In this document: piece by piece, positions 1 to 8,359 of the stretch
How positions within the stretch are numbered: the first letter of the stretch is position 1
Layout: each line of letters starts with the position of its first letter
Made by a program: the position numbers and the translations under genes
Assembly (NCBI RefSeq): GCF_050589685.1
Contig: NZ_JBNGOS010000023.1
Coordinates: forward strand, 47,511 to 111,510
From: Saccharicrinis sp050589685
GTDB lineage: Bacteria; Bacteroidota; Bacteroidia; Bacteroidales; Marinilabiliaceae
DNA: 64,000 nt
Reading direction: 5' to 3'
The notes under the pieces: generated by a model
What the model was told of the DNA's origin: nothing
Databases searched by the model: none
The model's input: only the letters and a program-made list of their open reading frames with translations

Positions 1-841
1 TCCAGGCAGCAATACAGCGTTGCGTGATCCGGTTCTCGGCATGTTCTATATATCCAGGGCCATATTTTATTCCAACACCGGCACCGCCACTCAAAAAACC
101 GTTGCAAAAGGTCCAGCAACCATCGACTAACATTTCAGTTGCCCAGCTGGCCTCTATTCCATCATCGGAACATCGCCATGCCCTGCAGCCTATCATTTCG
201 CCGTAGTCTGTGGTCTCACCCCCACTGGCAATGGCAAAACCATCGGGTTTGTTGCCCGGATCGTCCGACTTCAGGTTATAGTGTTCGTAACTGTCGTTGT
301 TGTAACAGTACAGTGTGTCCCAGGCATTTATTGTAAAACCGTAGCCCCCGCTGTTCCGGCTTATGCAGTTCTCTATTTGAATGGTTCCGTTTTCATAGAA
401 AACAGCCTGGCGGATTATTTGGTTCCATTTGTTTTGCCACTTGTTTTGAAAAACCAGACCCTTGAACAACACATAGCTTGTATGCCATGCTTCAAACAGT
501 TCTTCGTAATTGGTTGTGTTTGTTCCGTCCAGTATTGGGGTCTCGCCAGGATAGTTCATAAAACATATCCAGTTGTTGCGGGTTCCGCTATTGCCATGTC
601 CCGTCCTAGGGTCATAGGTAACTTTTTCTCCCGAACCTACGTAGTATGTTCCCCCTCTGAAGTAGACTGTGTCGCCGGCCTGGGCAGAATCAAATGCCTT
701 TTGCCAGGTGCCGAATGGTAGTTCGTACGTGCCCGGATTGTTGTCGTCCCCGTACACGGCTACGTAATAGTCACCACCGATATCTTGTGCCGACAGAAGT
801 ATTGGCAGTGATACCAGTAATGTTAAAAATAAATTTTTCAT
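1..841 (-). CDS. Secreted right-handed beta-helix protein, PL9-like polysaccharide lyase (partial, C-terminus outside window)
   Basis: Reading the minus strand from the ATG at 841 gives 280 uninterrupted codons that run off the window edge. Residues 1-18 are a signal peptide (hydrophobic, ending LLSA-QD). Residues 24-70 (VAVYGDDNNPGT, then GDTVYFRGGTYY) are the usual opening of secreted parallel beta-helix enzymes. Residues 199-232 contain PDGFA and then GCRAWRCSDDGIE, the pattern around the calcium-binding Asp residues of pectate-lyase family PL9 and its relatives. It is therefore expected to act outside the cytoplasm on an acidic polysaccharide. Substrate and catalytic base cannot be judged because the C-terminal part is missing. 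The family assignment comes from motif memory, not from a search. ORFs on the opposite strand here are shadows. Confidence 0.78.
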   Translation of the reverse strand, partial: MKNLFLTLLVSLPILLSAQDIGGDYYVAVYGDDNNPGTYELPFGTWQKAFDSAQAGDTVYFRGGTYYVGSGEKVTYDPRTGHGNSGTRNNWICFMNYPGETPILDGTNTTNYEELFEAWHTSYVLFKGLVFQNKWQNKWNQIIRQAVFYENGTIQIENCISRNSGGYGFTINAWDTLYCYNNDSYEHYNLKSDDPGNKPDGFAIASGGETTDYGEMIGCRAWRCSDDGIEASWATEMLVDGCWTFCNGFLSGGAGVGIKYGPGYIEHAENRITQRCIAAW

Positions 842-984
842 GTTGTGTTGATTATTGTGTTGTTAATAATGCAAATATAGTTATAATGTTGATATTTTTA
901 TACCTCATAAAATTTGAAGGTGAATTTGCATTTCGCCAAATGTGCATACGCATCATTATACTATAATGTTTCATAATAATTTGC

Positions 985-1860
985 AAAAAAAACGGTTGAG
1001 AATAATTTGGCATATATATATTATTTGCTTTTGGCAATACCGCTAATCCCAATGGGGTTTCTATCTCTCTTAGAAATGTAGGAGCATTTATGAAGGATTT
1101 TTGGGAAATAGGCTTTGATATAAATGAGATCGGCAGATTTTTTGCAAAGTTTCTGTGCAGTCTTTTTGGGTTCCACTGACAAGAGGAGGTTGTATATATA
1201 CTATTCCTCACGACTGATTAATTCTTTTTATGCATACGAATTACTGGAAGATCAAATATTAACGTTTGGGGCAATGGCACCCTCAATGATTCGTTTTTTA
1301 AGACCATATTTTGATGAAATTCACCTCCCAGACCTTAAGTATAATGCTTTAACAGCTGAGGCTTCCTATTCGATTTAGTCAAAAAATGGGCTAATTGTAT
1401 TCCCAATTCAAAAATATTTGATTTATATGGTATTACAGAAGCGACATTCTATTGCACGTCGAATCGGATAAACAGAAATTGCAACAAAAAACCTTAATGG
1501 CATGCTTTCTATGGGTAAGCCGATGATGAGGGTAATGGCTATAATTTGTGATGAAGATGGAAATGTTGTTGAATATAGTGCAAAAAAGGAGTTGTGCGAG
1601 GCCTGAGCACATGTTATTACAGGTTTTTTAGAAAAAAAAAGAATAGATCTGCATTCTTTGATATGAGCATTGACGGAATAGCTTATCGTTTTTATAAAAC
1701 TGGTGACGGTTGTTTTTATGAGGACGGACGTATTATAATTAAAAGGGCGTTTAGGCCATCAGGTTAAGGTGCATGGATTCCTTATTGAATAAGGAGAAAT
1801 AGAGTGTCATGCAAGGGAATTTACAAAGGACTTAATGTGGTTGTAATCCTCTTCAATAAT
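985..1860 (+). pseudogene. Decayed AMP-binding ligase, DltA-like (D-alanine-carrier-protein ligase type), 5' truncated
   Basis: Pieces of one adenylating enzyme can be read in order across changing frames. ENNLAYI then GNTANPNGVSIS (about 990-1060) is a worn A3 motif (consensus YTSGSTGNPKGV). Next comes NVGAFMKDFWEIGFDINE (1075-1125), then MAPSMIRFLRPYFDEIHLP (1274-1330), then IFDLYGITEATFYCTS (1411-1458), GMLSMGKPMMRVMAIICDED (1501-1560), YRFYKTGDGCFYEDG (1686-1730) and finally GEIECHAREFTKD (1792-1833). Several stops and frameshifts interrupt it, and everything before A3 is absent. The motif order is that of DltA-like ligases. It lies just upstream of an MBOAT gene, the same order as dltA-dltB, so it was probably the activating enzyme for that acyltransferase before it decayed. 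An intact AMP-forming ligase at 16716 may now do the job (inference). Confidence 0.8.
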
Positions 1861-1899
1861 ATTTAAGAAAATACTGTTTGTCGCTTTTTGACTATCTAG

Positions 1900-2160
1900 G
1901 ATTAAAAACTAGCGTTCCTGCCGTACGGAGGTCCAAAGTACACGTTGCCAACCCCAGTTTCCTCTGTTTTTGTCCTTTCCTGTTCATTTTGTTGATAAAG
2001 AACGCTCCTCATCGCTAAGATGATCCTACATCTCTGCTTCAAGGGCACCCTCTAAAAACTCTTTCAATATAGGCGCAAAAACACCGCTTTTTTCCGTTAA
2101 TGATTTTCCACTTTTTAGCTGCTCCGATTCCAGATCTCGCATCGCAATGTGCATTGATGA
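1900..2160 (-). mobile_element. IS256-family transposase remnant (N-terminal part, broken)
   Basis: On the minus strand from about 2152, one frame reads a helical start and then GKSLTEKSGVFAPILKEFLE, GALEAEM, an in-frame stop, and DHLSDEER. A neighbouring frame continues NRKGQKQRKLG. IS256/mutator transposases begin the same way: GK-LT-KDG---P-IK---EA-LE-E---HL, followed by NRRNGK-KKTVK. At least two stops and a frameshift are present, and the catalytic DDE region is absent, so it is inactive. No inverted ends could be placed. It abuts the 3' end of the decayed ligase, which suggests that transposition took part in wrecking the ligase. Confidence 0.62.
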
Positions 2161-2401
2161 TTCTTTCTCCTTTGCATTAAGCTGCAATATCAATATTTAT
2201 TCACTTATGAACAGAGTTGGAATTACAGTCTCAGCTGTATCTCATTTTTTAATTGATATAAAAATCTCATTTTTTTGATACGGTAATTTTCAGCACTTGT
2301 CACTTGATTCATCGTGTTTGGTCAAAATGGAAAGGTGGGTATTGTAACTGCGCATATTATTTTGATATTTTAGGGCGTTTTTAATTGTAAAAATTGAGTT
2401 A

Positions 2402-3835
2402 ATGGATTTCGTTTCAATTCAGTTCGTCATCGCAGTTATAGTATGCACTATTGTTTATTATAGCTTAGGGAATAGATATAAAAATGGATTTCTTATTTTA
2501 TTAAGTTGTTTATTTATAGGCAGTTTAGATTATCTTTTATTACCCTACGTAATAATTTATGCTTTATTTAATTATTATATAGGTATAAAATTAGCTGCCA
2601 CTAGTAAAAAGAAATTGGTATTTAGGATTGGTATATGGATTAACTTGTTACAGCTTGGATTGCTTAAATATGCATCTTTTACTTTTGATCCGATGTTAGA
2701 TGTATTGGATACCAGTATTCGGTTCTCAAAAATTTCTGAATTTATTGTTCCGTTTGGCATATCATATATAACCCTTCAGGGTATAGGTTACCTCATTAAT
2801 ATTCAGAAAGGGTGGGAGAAACCAGAATCATATTTTCCTAATCTGCTATTGTATTTTACATTTTTTCCAAAATTTTTATCGGGACCCATTGAACGCTCTA
2901 ATCATTTTATTCCCCAAATTAAAAAATGGGGGTCTTTAAACGAAGCTAATATTATTTCCGGAGCGAGGATAATACTGTATGGATTTTTTAAGAAAGTTGC
3001 CATTGCCAATCAGTTAGCTCCTTACGTGCTAAGCAATAACATGGAGTTTAATTCTTCGGATGGATTTAGTTTGTGGACAATATTTTTAGTACAACCATTG
3101 TACCTGTATTTTGACTTTTCGGGATATACAGATATTGCCATAGGATTTGCAAAAATGTTTGGAATTGATCTGCTACCTAATTTCAACCGCCCATTCTTTT
3201 CTCAGAACATGACTAACTTTTGGAAAAGGTTTCACATATCTCTTTCATCGTGGTTTAACGATTACATTTTTAAGCAAACCATGTTTAAGCGAAGGAAATG
3301 GGGCGAGTTTGCGCCGGTTTATGCCCTGATAATTACGTGGGTATTGTTTGGGATATGGCATGGAGCGGGTTGGACTTTTATGCTATTAGGTTTTTTGCAG
3401 GCAATAGCTATTATCTACGAATATTTCACCAGGAAATGGAGGAAAAAGTTATTTTCATCAATGGGCCAACCCGTTAGCAAAATGATTGGTCGTATAGCCA
3501 CTTATTTGTTTTATTGCATATCAATGGTGTTCTTTTTTTCTCCAAGTCTCGGGACGATTGCATTGTTCATGAAAGGACTTTTCACTAAAAGTATGAGTGT
3601 ATCCCTCGATGGCATTAGCACTATTCCATACATGCTTTTGATTTATATTCCTATCATATTTTTTGTGGAATTGTTGCAAGAAGACTATCCAAACCAATAT
3701 AATAAAATCGAACGTAACTGGTATAGAAATAGCAAAAGGAACCAGTTTTTAAGATGGACACTTTATTCTTTAATAATCACTATTTTGATAATAGTTGGTT
3801 TTGAAGAACAGCAGTTTGTTTACGTGGATTTCTAA
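2402..3835 (+). CDS. MBOAT family O-acyltransferase (AlgI/DltB-like)
   Basis: A 477-residue polytopic membrane protein. The MBOAT signature is intact: YLYFDFSGYTDIAIG at 234-248, the WKRFHISLSSW block at 274-284 followed by DYIF, and the catalytic histidine His320 in IWHGAGW. Proteins of this family (AlgI, DltB, PatA) move an acyl or amino-acyl group across or at the membrane onto a polysaccharide or teichoic acid, usually with an SGNH-fold partner. The next gene encodes such a partner. The ATG at 2402 is followed directly by a hydrophobic segment. The decayed DltA-like ligase upstream hints that the donor was once a carrier-bound acyl group. Donor and acceptor are unknown; an exopolysaccharide or O-antigen is the likely acceptor given the genes at 11269-18176. 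Confidence 0.93.
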   Translation: MDFVSIQFVIAVIVCTIVYYSLGNRYKNGFLILLSCLFIGSLDYLLLPYVIIYALFNYYIGIKLAATSKKKLVFRIGIWINLLQLGLLKYASFTFDPMLDVLDTSIRFSKISEFIVPFGISYITLQGIGYLINIQKGWEKPESYFPNLLLYFTFFPKFLSGPIERSNHFIPQIKKWGSLNEANIISGARIILYGFFKKVAIANQLAPYVLSNNMEFNSSDGFSLWTIFLVQPLYLYFDFSGYTDIAIGFAKMFGIDLLPNFNRPFFSQNMTNFWKRFHISLSSWFNDYIFKQTMFKRRKWGEFAPVYALIITWVLFGIWHGAGWTFMLLGFLQAIAIIYEYFTRKWRKKLFSSMGQPVSKMIGRIATYLFYCISMVFFFSPSLGTIALFMKGLFTKSMSVSLDGISTIPYMLLIYIPIIFFVELLQEDYPNQYNKIERNWYRNSKRNQFLRWTLYSLIITILIIVGFEEQQFVYVDF

Positions 3836-3920
3836 ATTATTTCCTTTGCTGAATAAAGGCAGGGATGATTAATCGATCATGGCTTTGTGTTTCAAGTGAT
3901 AAGGTGAGTGGATATACGAT

Positions 3921-4811
3921 ATGATTAAAAAAATATATATGAAGAATCTAGTTAAAAAAGGGTTACTTTTTGGTTTGTTTTTACTTCTGTTTTCTTTTAT
4001 TGTTAATTATCTTTATTACCGGGTTGTTGTGGCAACAGATTGGGACATGGGTAAAAGAATAGAGTCTATTAATTTTGTGGATCCAGACTATGAATTGTTG
4101 GTTTTGGGCTCAAGCCTAGCACAATATGGTGTAGATACGGAGTTGCTCACCTCAAAAGGGATAAAAGCATATAATATGGGGATGGTGGGTAGTTCAGTAA
4201 AAACAGGATTTATTCAATTAAAGGAGTATATTGAGAATTATAACATAAATCCAAAGTACGTTATATTGGCGGTAAATGCTACTATTGAAACATTTGATCC
4301 GACAGGTATTCATCCGGTTGTGGAGTTTACTATGAAAGATCAGGAGTATGACTATAGTGACATTCCGGTATCGAAGTTTAGATGGCAAGGGCATGAATTA
4401 TTTAAAAAAGCCTTCTCAAAAGAGTACAGGAGCGGTGTTGTTTCGTATGGGCAAGTAAAAAGAACTAAAGTCGTTCCTGATAATTCTGACTATAAAGAGG
4501 AACTTCTGGACTTAGATGAATATAAATCTGCAGATTGGATAAAAGAGATTGCCGTGCTTTGTGATAAAAACAATATTGAGTTATTTGTCGTTGAAATACC
4601 GACAGTGAATGAATATCAGAATCTTTCAGACGTTGGGCCTTACAAAATTAAATATAGTGAGGGGTGTACCGTGAATCTTTATAATTTTAATTCAAGAGAG
4701 TTTTGTTCTTTTATAAACCAATCTGAGGATTGGGTAGGGTTATCTCATTTTAATGCTAAGGGAGCAGCTAAATTTACTCAGGAGTTGGTGAGAACGATTC
4801 CATTGGATTAA
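3921..4811 (+). CDS. Membrane-anchored SGNH-like partner of the MBOAT acyltransferase
   Basis: 296 residues with one N-terminal membrane segment (about 14-34) and then a periplasmic domain. LVLGSSLAQYG at 61-70 resembles the block I serine loop of SGNH hydrolases and DltD/AlgX-type proteins. GLSHFNAKGA at 273-282 resembles the terminal DxxH block, with His276 present but Gly in place of the Asp. It lies 85 bp after the MBOAT gene on the same strand and is probably cotranscribed with it. A DltD/AlgX-like role in completing polysaccharide acylation outside the membrane is inferred from fold and context. The alternative start at Met7 (3939) would still keep the anchor. A strong stem-loop follows at 4872. 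Confidence 0.75.
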   Translation: MIKKIYMKNLVKKGLLFGLFLLLFSFIVNYLYYRVVVATDWDMGKRIESINFVDPDYELLVLGSSLAQYGVDTELLTSKGIKAYNMGMVGSSVKTGFIQLKEYIENYNINPKYVILAVNATIETFDPTGIHPVVEFTMKDQEYDYSDIPVSKFRWQGHELFKKAFSKEYRSGVVSYGQVKRTKVVPDNSDYKEELLDLDEYKSADWIKEIAVLCDKNNIELFVVEIPTVNEYQNLSDVGPYKIKYSEGCTVNLYNFNSREFCSFINQSEDWVGLSHFNAKGAAKFTQELVRTIPLD

Positions 4812-4871
4812 ATTGATTCGGGTAATAATTGGTTATACTTCGCGCTCTGAAAGAAGAAAAAGTAATGGTAT

Positions 4872-4903
4872 AGTAAAGCCGGGAATAATTTTCCGGCTTT
4901 ACT
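4872..4903 (+). terminator. Stem-loop after the MBOAT/SGNH pair
   Basis: AGTAAAGCCGG (4872-4882) pairs perfectly with CCGGCTTTACT (4893-4903) around a 10-base loop. It lies 60 bp after the stop of the SGNH-like gene. There is no long T tract after the stem, so it may be a weak or bidirectional terminator. Confidence 0.6.
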
Positions 4904-5644
4904 GTTAATGCCTTTCACCTTTACTTAAAGATCCTATGCAAGAGATTACTGACCGACTCAGTATTGTTTAGTCTATCGTATTGATTTATATAGCAAGCGT
5001 TTTAAACGAGTAAGCATACTGTATGGGTAATTAATCCGCCTTCAGGCAAAAGCGTTAAAAAAATCAGTATTCGAAGCGTTAAGAAAGAATTTTGGCGATA
5101 AGTGAGTGTAATATTAAGCTTGCTTAGGTATTAAAGAACGGAGCAAAAAATAAATAAAAGTAAAAGCTGTTTGAACGTAGTAAGCCTGTCTGGTCGGGAG
5201 GCGGGTTTTTTTTAAGGGATGAGCACTTATTTTTAGCTTTTTCATGTCAGAAACGGGTTTTTTTCCGTTTTGCAGCTGCAGGCAATTCGAGCGTAGCCGA
5301 AATCATGAACACCGTTGAGATATAAAAACAGAGGTGAACTTAAAATGAAAAGCCCGTCGGTATCAGAAAAAAAGCTTTAGGTTTTTAGTAGGGTGGTTTT
5401 GTAGGATTCTAGTGTATGCAAGAGACGATTATGTAAATGTTGGTGTTTCGTTAATTAGAGATTTTATTTGGACTTAAAATTAACATAGAATATATCAAGC
5501 GTTTACTGCTTGCGGAATATTTGCTAACTGCGTGTTGTATATTGATTGAAACCCCGAATTAAAGGCACACTGGCCTGTCTCGGGGTATGATTTTCTCCAA
5601 AAAGTTATCTTCGAATCGATAAATTATGGTAGTAGCGACTAGCT
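4904..5644. other. Long spacer without a recognisable gene
   Basis: About 740 bp of AT-rich sequence. Stops are frequent in all frames and I recognise no family. Short features are a 7-bp stem, ACCCCGA (5551-5557) with TCGGGGT (5580-5586), on the 3' side of the minus-strand gene ending at 5645, and a GC-rich patch before a T tract at about 5186-5213. It may be decayed coding sequence, given the other remnants nearby. Confidence 0.5.
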
Positions 5645-6508
5645 TTATTCGCCAGTTAGAGCGGTGGTTTCCCCATTGTTCTCAATCACATCTATTATTC
5701 TGTTGAAGAGTAGTTTTGAAGCTCTGGTTGAAAATTCCTTGTTGGGGTGCGAATCATTTTTAGAAACTGCATATTCTTCTTTTAGATACAAACCTCCTTC
5801 GGTTTCTAAGCTATATAAGTCCCACAAATAGATGTTGTCATTTTCCAAATCCCATTCGTTCCTTACCCATTCAAAGAATTTCCTGGCTCTGCGAGCCTGG
5901 TCTTCGGGTAAGTTACTTTCTACTTGCACGGCTCCCGTAAACAGAATGAATTTGTTCTTAGGGAAAGTATGAAGTTTATCCCTAAGTGCCAAATATTGAA
6001 GCTTATAGTTGGCTATTGTTCGTGCAGAAGAATTAATGTCTGCAGAATCCAGGTCTTCCCTTATGTTGGTCACCGGAAAACAGTGTTTAAAAGTAATAAC
6101 CTGATAATCTTTGGTAAGTATCTCTAAAGTAGGTTCTTTCTTAAATGGTTTGTCGCCAGCATTTTTTACCCATATGTTATAATAATCGAAAGGATTGTTA
6201 TTCCAGCCGTAGGGCGAAGCTTTGGGAAAATCCATTTCTGAAATAGAATAATTTCGCTTATGATTTTTGTTATAAGATTTAAAATAAGATGGTAACAACG
6301 CTTTTTTGCTTAACTTATCATCGATAGATGGAGATATTTTTCGAATTACCCTTCTTAAAAGTGAAGGAGGTTGGCCATGCCAAATGTAATTTCCAGTGCT
6401 ATGATGAAGAAATAATATTTTAATATCAGGTTTCTCAGCTTCTTGCTTACATGACATTATGGGGAGAAACAAAATAAAAACTAATAGTAATAAAAGGTTT
6501 GTCTTCAT
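5645..6508 (-). CDS. SGNH/GDSL-like lipoprotein
   Basis: 287 residues. The N-terminus is a lipoprotein signal with lipobox PIMSC (Cys20), so the protein should be anchored in a membrane facing the periplasm or cell surface. ILFLHHSTGN at 31-40 has the look of a block I active-site loop (Ser37). DSHPNKEF at 252-259 resembles the terminal Asp/His block of SGNH hydrolases. The mid-region (FILFTGAVQVESNLPEDQA) fits a Rossmann-like SGNH core. It is divergent from the gene at 6621, with about 110 bp between them. A role in deacylation or acylation of surface glycan fits the neighbourhood, but no substrate can be named. Confidence 0.65.
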   Translation of the reverse strand: MKTNLLLLLVFILFLPIMSCKQEAEKPDIKILFLHHSTGNYIWHGQPPSLLRRVIRKISPSIDDKLSKKALLPSYFKSYNKNHKRNYSISEMDFPKASPYGWNNNPFDYYNIWVKNAGDKPFKKEPTLEILTKDYQVITFKHCFPVTNIREDLDSADINSSARTIANYKLQYLALRDKLHTFPKNKFILFTGAVQVESNLPEDQARRARKFFEWVRNEWDLENDNIYLWDLYSLETEGGLYLKEEYAVSKNDSHPNKEFSTRASKLLFNRIIDVIENNGETTALTGE

Positions 6509-6620
6509 AATAAATTAGTTTATAAATATTAATTTTAAGTTGATCTTTTTATGGGTTAATGTGGTTTGTTCTAAAAATACGTATATTTATTATTCTTTTA
6601 TAAATTTTTTGACAAATACT

Positions 6621-7679
6621 ATGAAAAATAATACTGTACTAATTGCTGTTGGTTTACTGATAATAAATGTTATTTCATGTGAGAGTAACAATAAGGAAAA
6701 TAGAATACTTCCAACAGATGAAATACCTCCAATAACCACTTATAAGGATTCTCAGATAGTTGCAGATCATAACGTAGTAGAATTGTATGATGATATTCCT
6801 CAGCGGTGGATTGATAGTGTGAAGACAAAATTGGTTTGGATTCAGGGCATGTCACACGGCTATGGTTATTTTAGAGGTGCTGAATTGTTGGAGGCCATAG
6901 ACAACAGGTTTCAGGTGGAAATTTGGTATCATACTGCTGAACCGGAAGATGTCGGGAATGGATTAAGGTTGGGGCGGCCTCTTTTTGGGAGCGAAAGTAG
7001 CTGGACTCGACCGGCAGGAATCGATGCAACAAATAAAGCTATTCGTAATCTTTACTATAAAAGAAACCCATATGATTTTGTGTGGTTTGGCTGGAGTTAT
7101 CAATCTACTTGGCAGAACGGTTTGACAGATCGGGATCCCATCTATGACGTAGGGTGGGCTGGATCGACGCAAAGTGGCCCTGACGGGAACCTCGCATGGG
7201 GACTAGATGCAGAAGACCAGGTATTAACCGGTAACAGGGTTTGTATGGATACTTATCTAGACGCAGTGGAGCAGTTTAACCAATATTGTACCGCCAATGC
7301 GATTGATACAAAATATTTTTTCTCTAATGGTGTAGTGGACTTAAATGCCGGCACGGAACTTGGATTTCAAAGAGAATTAAAAAATCAGCACATCAGGAAT
7401 TATATATCGGGTAGAGCAGGGGTGACTTATTTTTTTGATTATGCGGATATCTTAATCCATAATGATAAAGGTGAAAAGTATCAGGTCAAATGGAATGACA
7501 ATGGAAAAATTAGGCTGCACGATCAGATTCATCCTGATAATTTGTCCGACAATACTGGTGTAGAAATAGGAGAAGGTGTGATGGATGACCATGTCGGTGA
7601 TGTAGGGGCAGTACGTTTGGCCAAAGCCATGTGGTGGTTATTGGCCAGGGCATCCGGTTGGGATGGCAAGTCGCAATGA
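6621..7679 (+). CDS. Lipoprotein of unknown function, paralogue of the protein at 8360
   Basis: I choose the ATG at 6621 rather than the upstream in-frame ATG at 6540, because it starts a clean lipoprotein signal with lipobox VISC (Cys19). The result is 352 residues. It is closely related throughout to the protein at 8360: both share VVELYDDIPQ, TKLVWI-GMSHGYGYFRGAE, LRLGRPLFGSESSWT, KYFFSNGVVD, RLHDQIHPDN and the closing AMWWLLARA-GWDG. The GMSHG loop near the start and the conserved DDH-GDVG near the end are placed like the serine and His blocks of SGNH proteins, so a serine-hydrolase-like fold is possible. I do not recognise a named family. This copy is lipid-anchored; the next copy carries a T9SS tail. 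Confidence 0.72.
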   Translation: MKNNTVLIAVGLLIINVISCESNNKENRILPTDEIPPITTYKDSQIVADHNVVELYDDIPQRWIDSVKTKLVWIQGMSHGYGYFRGAELLEAIDNRFQVEIWYHTAEPEDVGNGLRLGRPLFGSESSWTRPAGIDATNKAIRNLYYKRNPYDFVWFGWSYQSTWQNGLTDRDPIYDVGWAGSTQSGPDGNLAWGLDAEDQVLTGNRVCMDTYLDAVEQFNQYCTANAIDTKYFFSNGVVDLNAGTELGFQRELKNQHIRNYISGRAGVTYFFDYADILIHNDKGEKYQVKWNDNGKIRLHDQIHPDNLSDNTGVEIGEGVMDDHVGDVGAVRLAKAMWWLLARASGWDGKSQ

Positions 7680-7779
7680 ATTATGGTGGCAATATAGAGT
7701 ATCCCGGATGTTGATTGTGCGGCAATAGCCAGCGCTGTTTCGACTTGTGCAATTCTTTATCAGATGCATATTGCGGGTT

Positions 7780-7952
7780 TAACCCGGATTATGTATTGGA
7801 GGTTCGTCATGAGCATTGCAAGTACAATAAAACAAGGCATTACTGAAACGAGGCATAGCATCGTTCTGGTGTGTTGAAGTGATGCAACGAAGTGCCTTGT
7901 TTTAAAGTAATTTCAATGTGTAATAGAATTTATAATGCATATTGCGGGTTTA
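7780..7952. repeat. Dispersed palindromic repeat, copy A
   Basis: Begins TAACCCGGATTATGTATTGG and ends TAATGCATATTGCGGGTTTA; the end, reverse-complemented, nearly matches the start. Inner arms ACAATAAAACAAGGCATTACTG and GTGCCTTGTTTTAAAGTAAT are also inverted with respect to each other, so the element can fold into one long imperfect hairpin. Related copies are at 22534, 32948, 47816, 57893 and 63921. Confidence 0.9.
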
Positions 7953-8214
7953 AAGTATCTCCTAATTATCTATGAATAAATAACAGTTCTATTGAGAATC
8001 AGATAAATAGTCTTATGGAATTATGTAACCTTTCTTTTGGTAATTCGTAAAGAAGTTTGTAATTATAAATTGTTATTTATTGAAGCGATCTCTTTTATGG
8101 GAAATAATAAAAGTATCCTTAAATTTGTAACATCAATAGGATAGAGACAAGTTTTTTTAACGTTTCGTATAAAACAATTAAAATATTAATAATATCGAAG
8201 TTCATTATTATTGT

Positions 8215-8222
8215 TATTTTTG
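8215..8222 (+). promoter_or_regulatory. Possible Bacteroidota -7 element for the gene at 8360
   Basis: TATTTTTG matches the TAnnTTTG consensus of Bacteroidota primary-sigma promoters. I do not see a convincing -33 TTTG at the right distance, so this is a weak candidate resting on one motif in AT-rich sequence. Confidence 0.22.
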
Positions 8223-8359
8223 TATGCCGAATTTAAACAACTACAATAACTGGAAGATAGGTGGTAACAGCTGAGAATAAGTTTTTTGAGGATTTTTAAT
8301 TGAATTCTGAATAAAACCGGAGTTGTTAATAAAAGTGAAAAAGATTAAATTTTTGAGTT

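Larger units (their letters stand above)
7680..8359. other. Spacer between the two paralogues, carrying dispersed repeat copy A
   Basis: 680 bp without a gene. It contains the palindromic repeat at 7780-7952. Just before it, at 7762-7781, there is an isolated copy of the right-end sequence (GATGCATATTGCGGGTTTA) abutting the left end of the full repeat, as if two elements had been joined and one then lost. The remainder (7953-8359) is very AT-rich and probably holds the promoter of the 8360 gene. Confidence 0.7.

Noticed and set aside
281..721. 146-residue + strand open frame
   Set aside because: It is antisense to the PL9-like gene, whose minus-strand frame has a signal peptide and family motifs.
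5551..5586. Terminator for the minus-strand lipoprotein gene
   Set aside because: Only a 7-bp stem with a 22-base loop and no T run on the minus strand; recorded within the spacer entry but not called.
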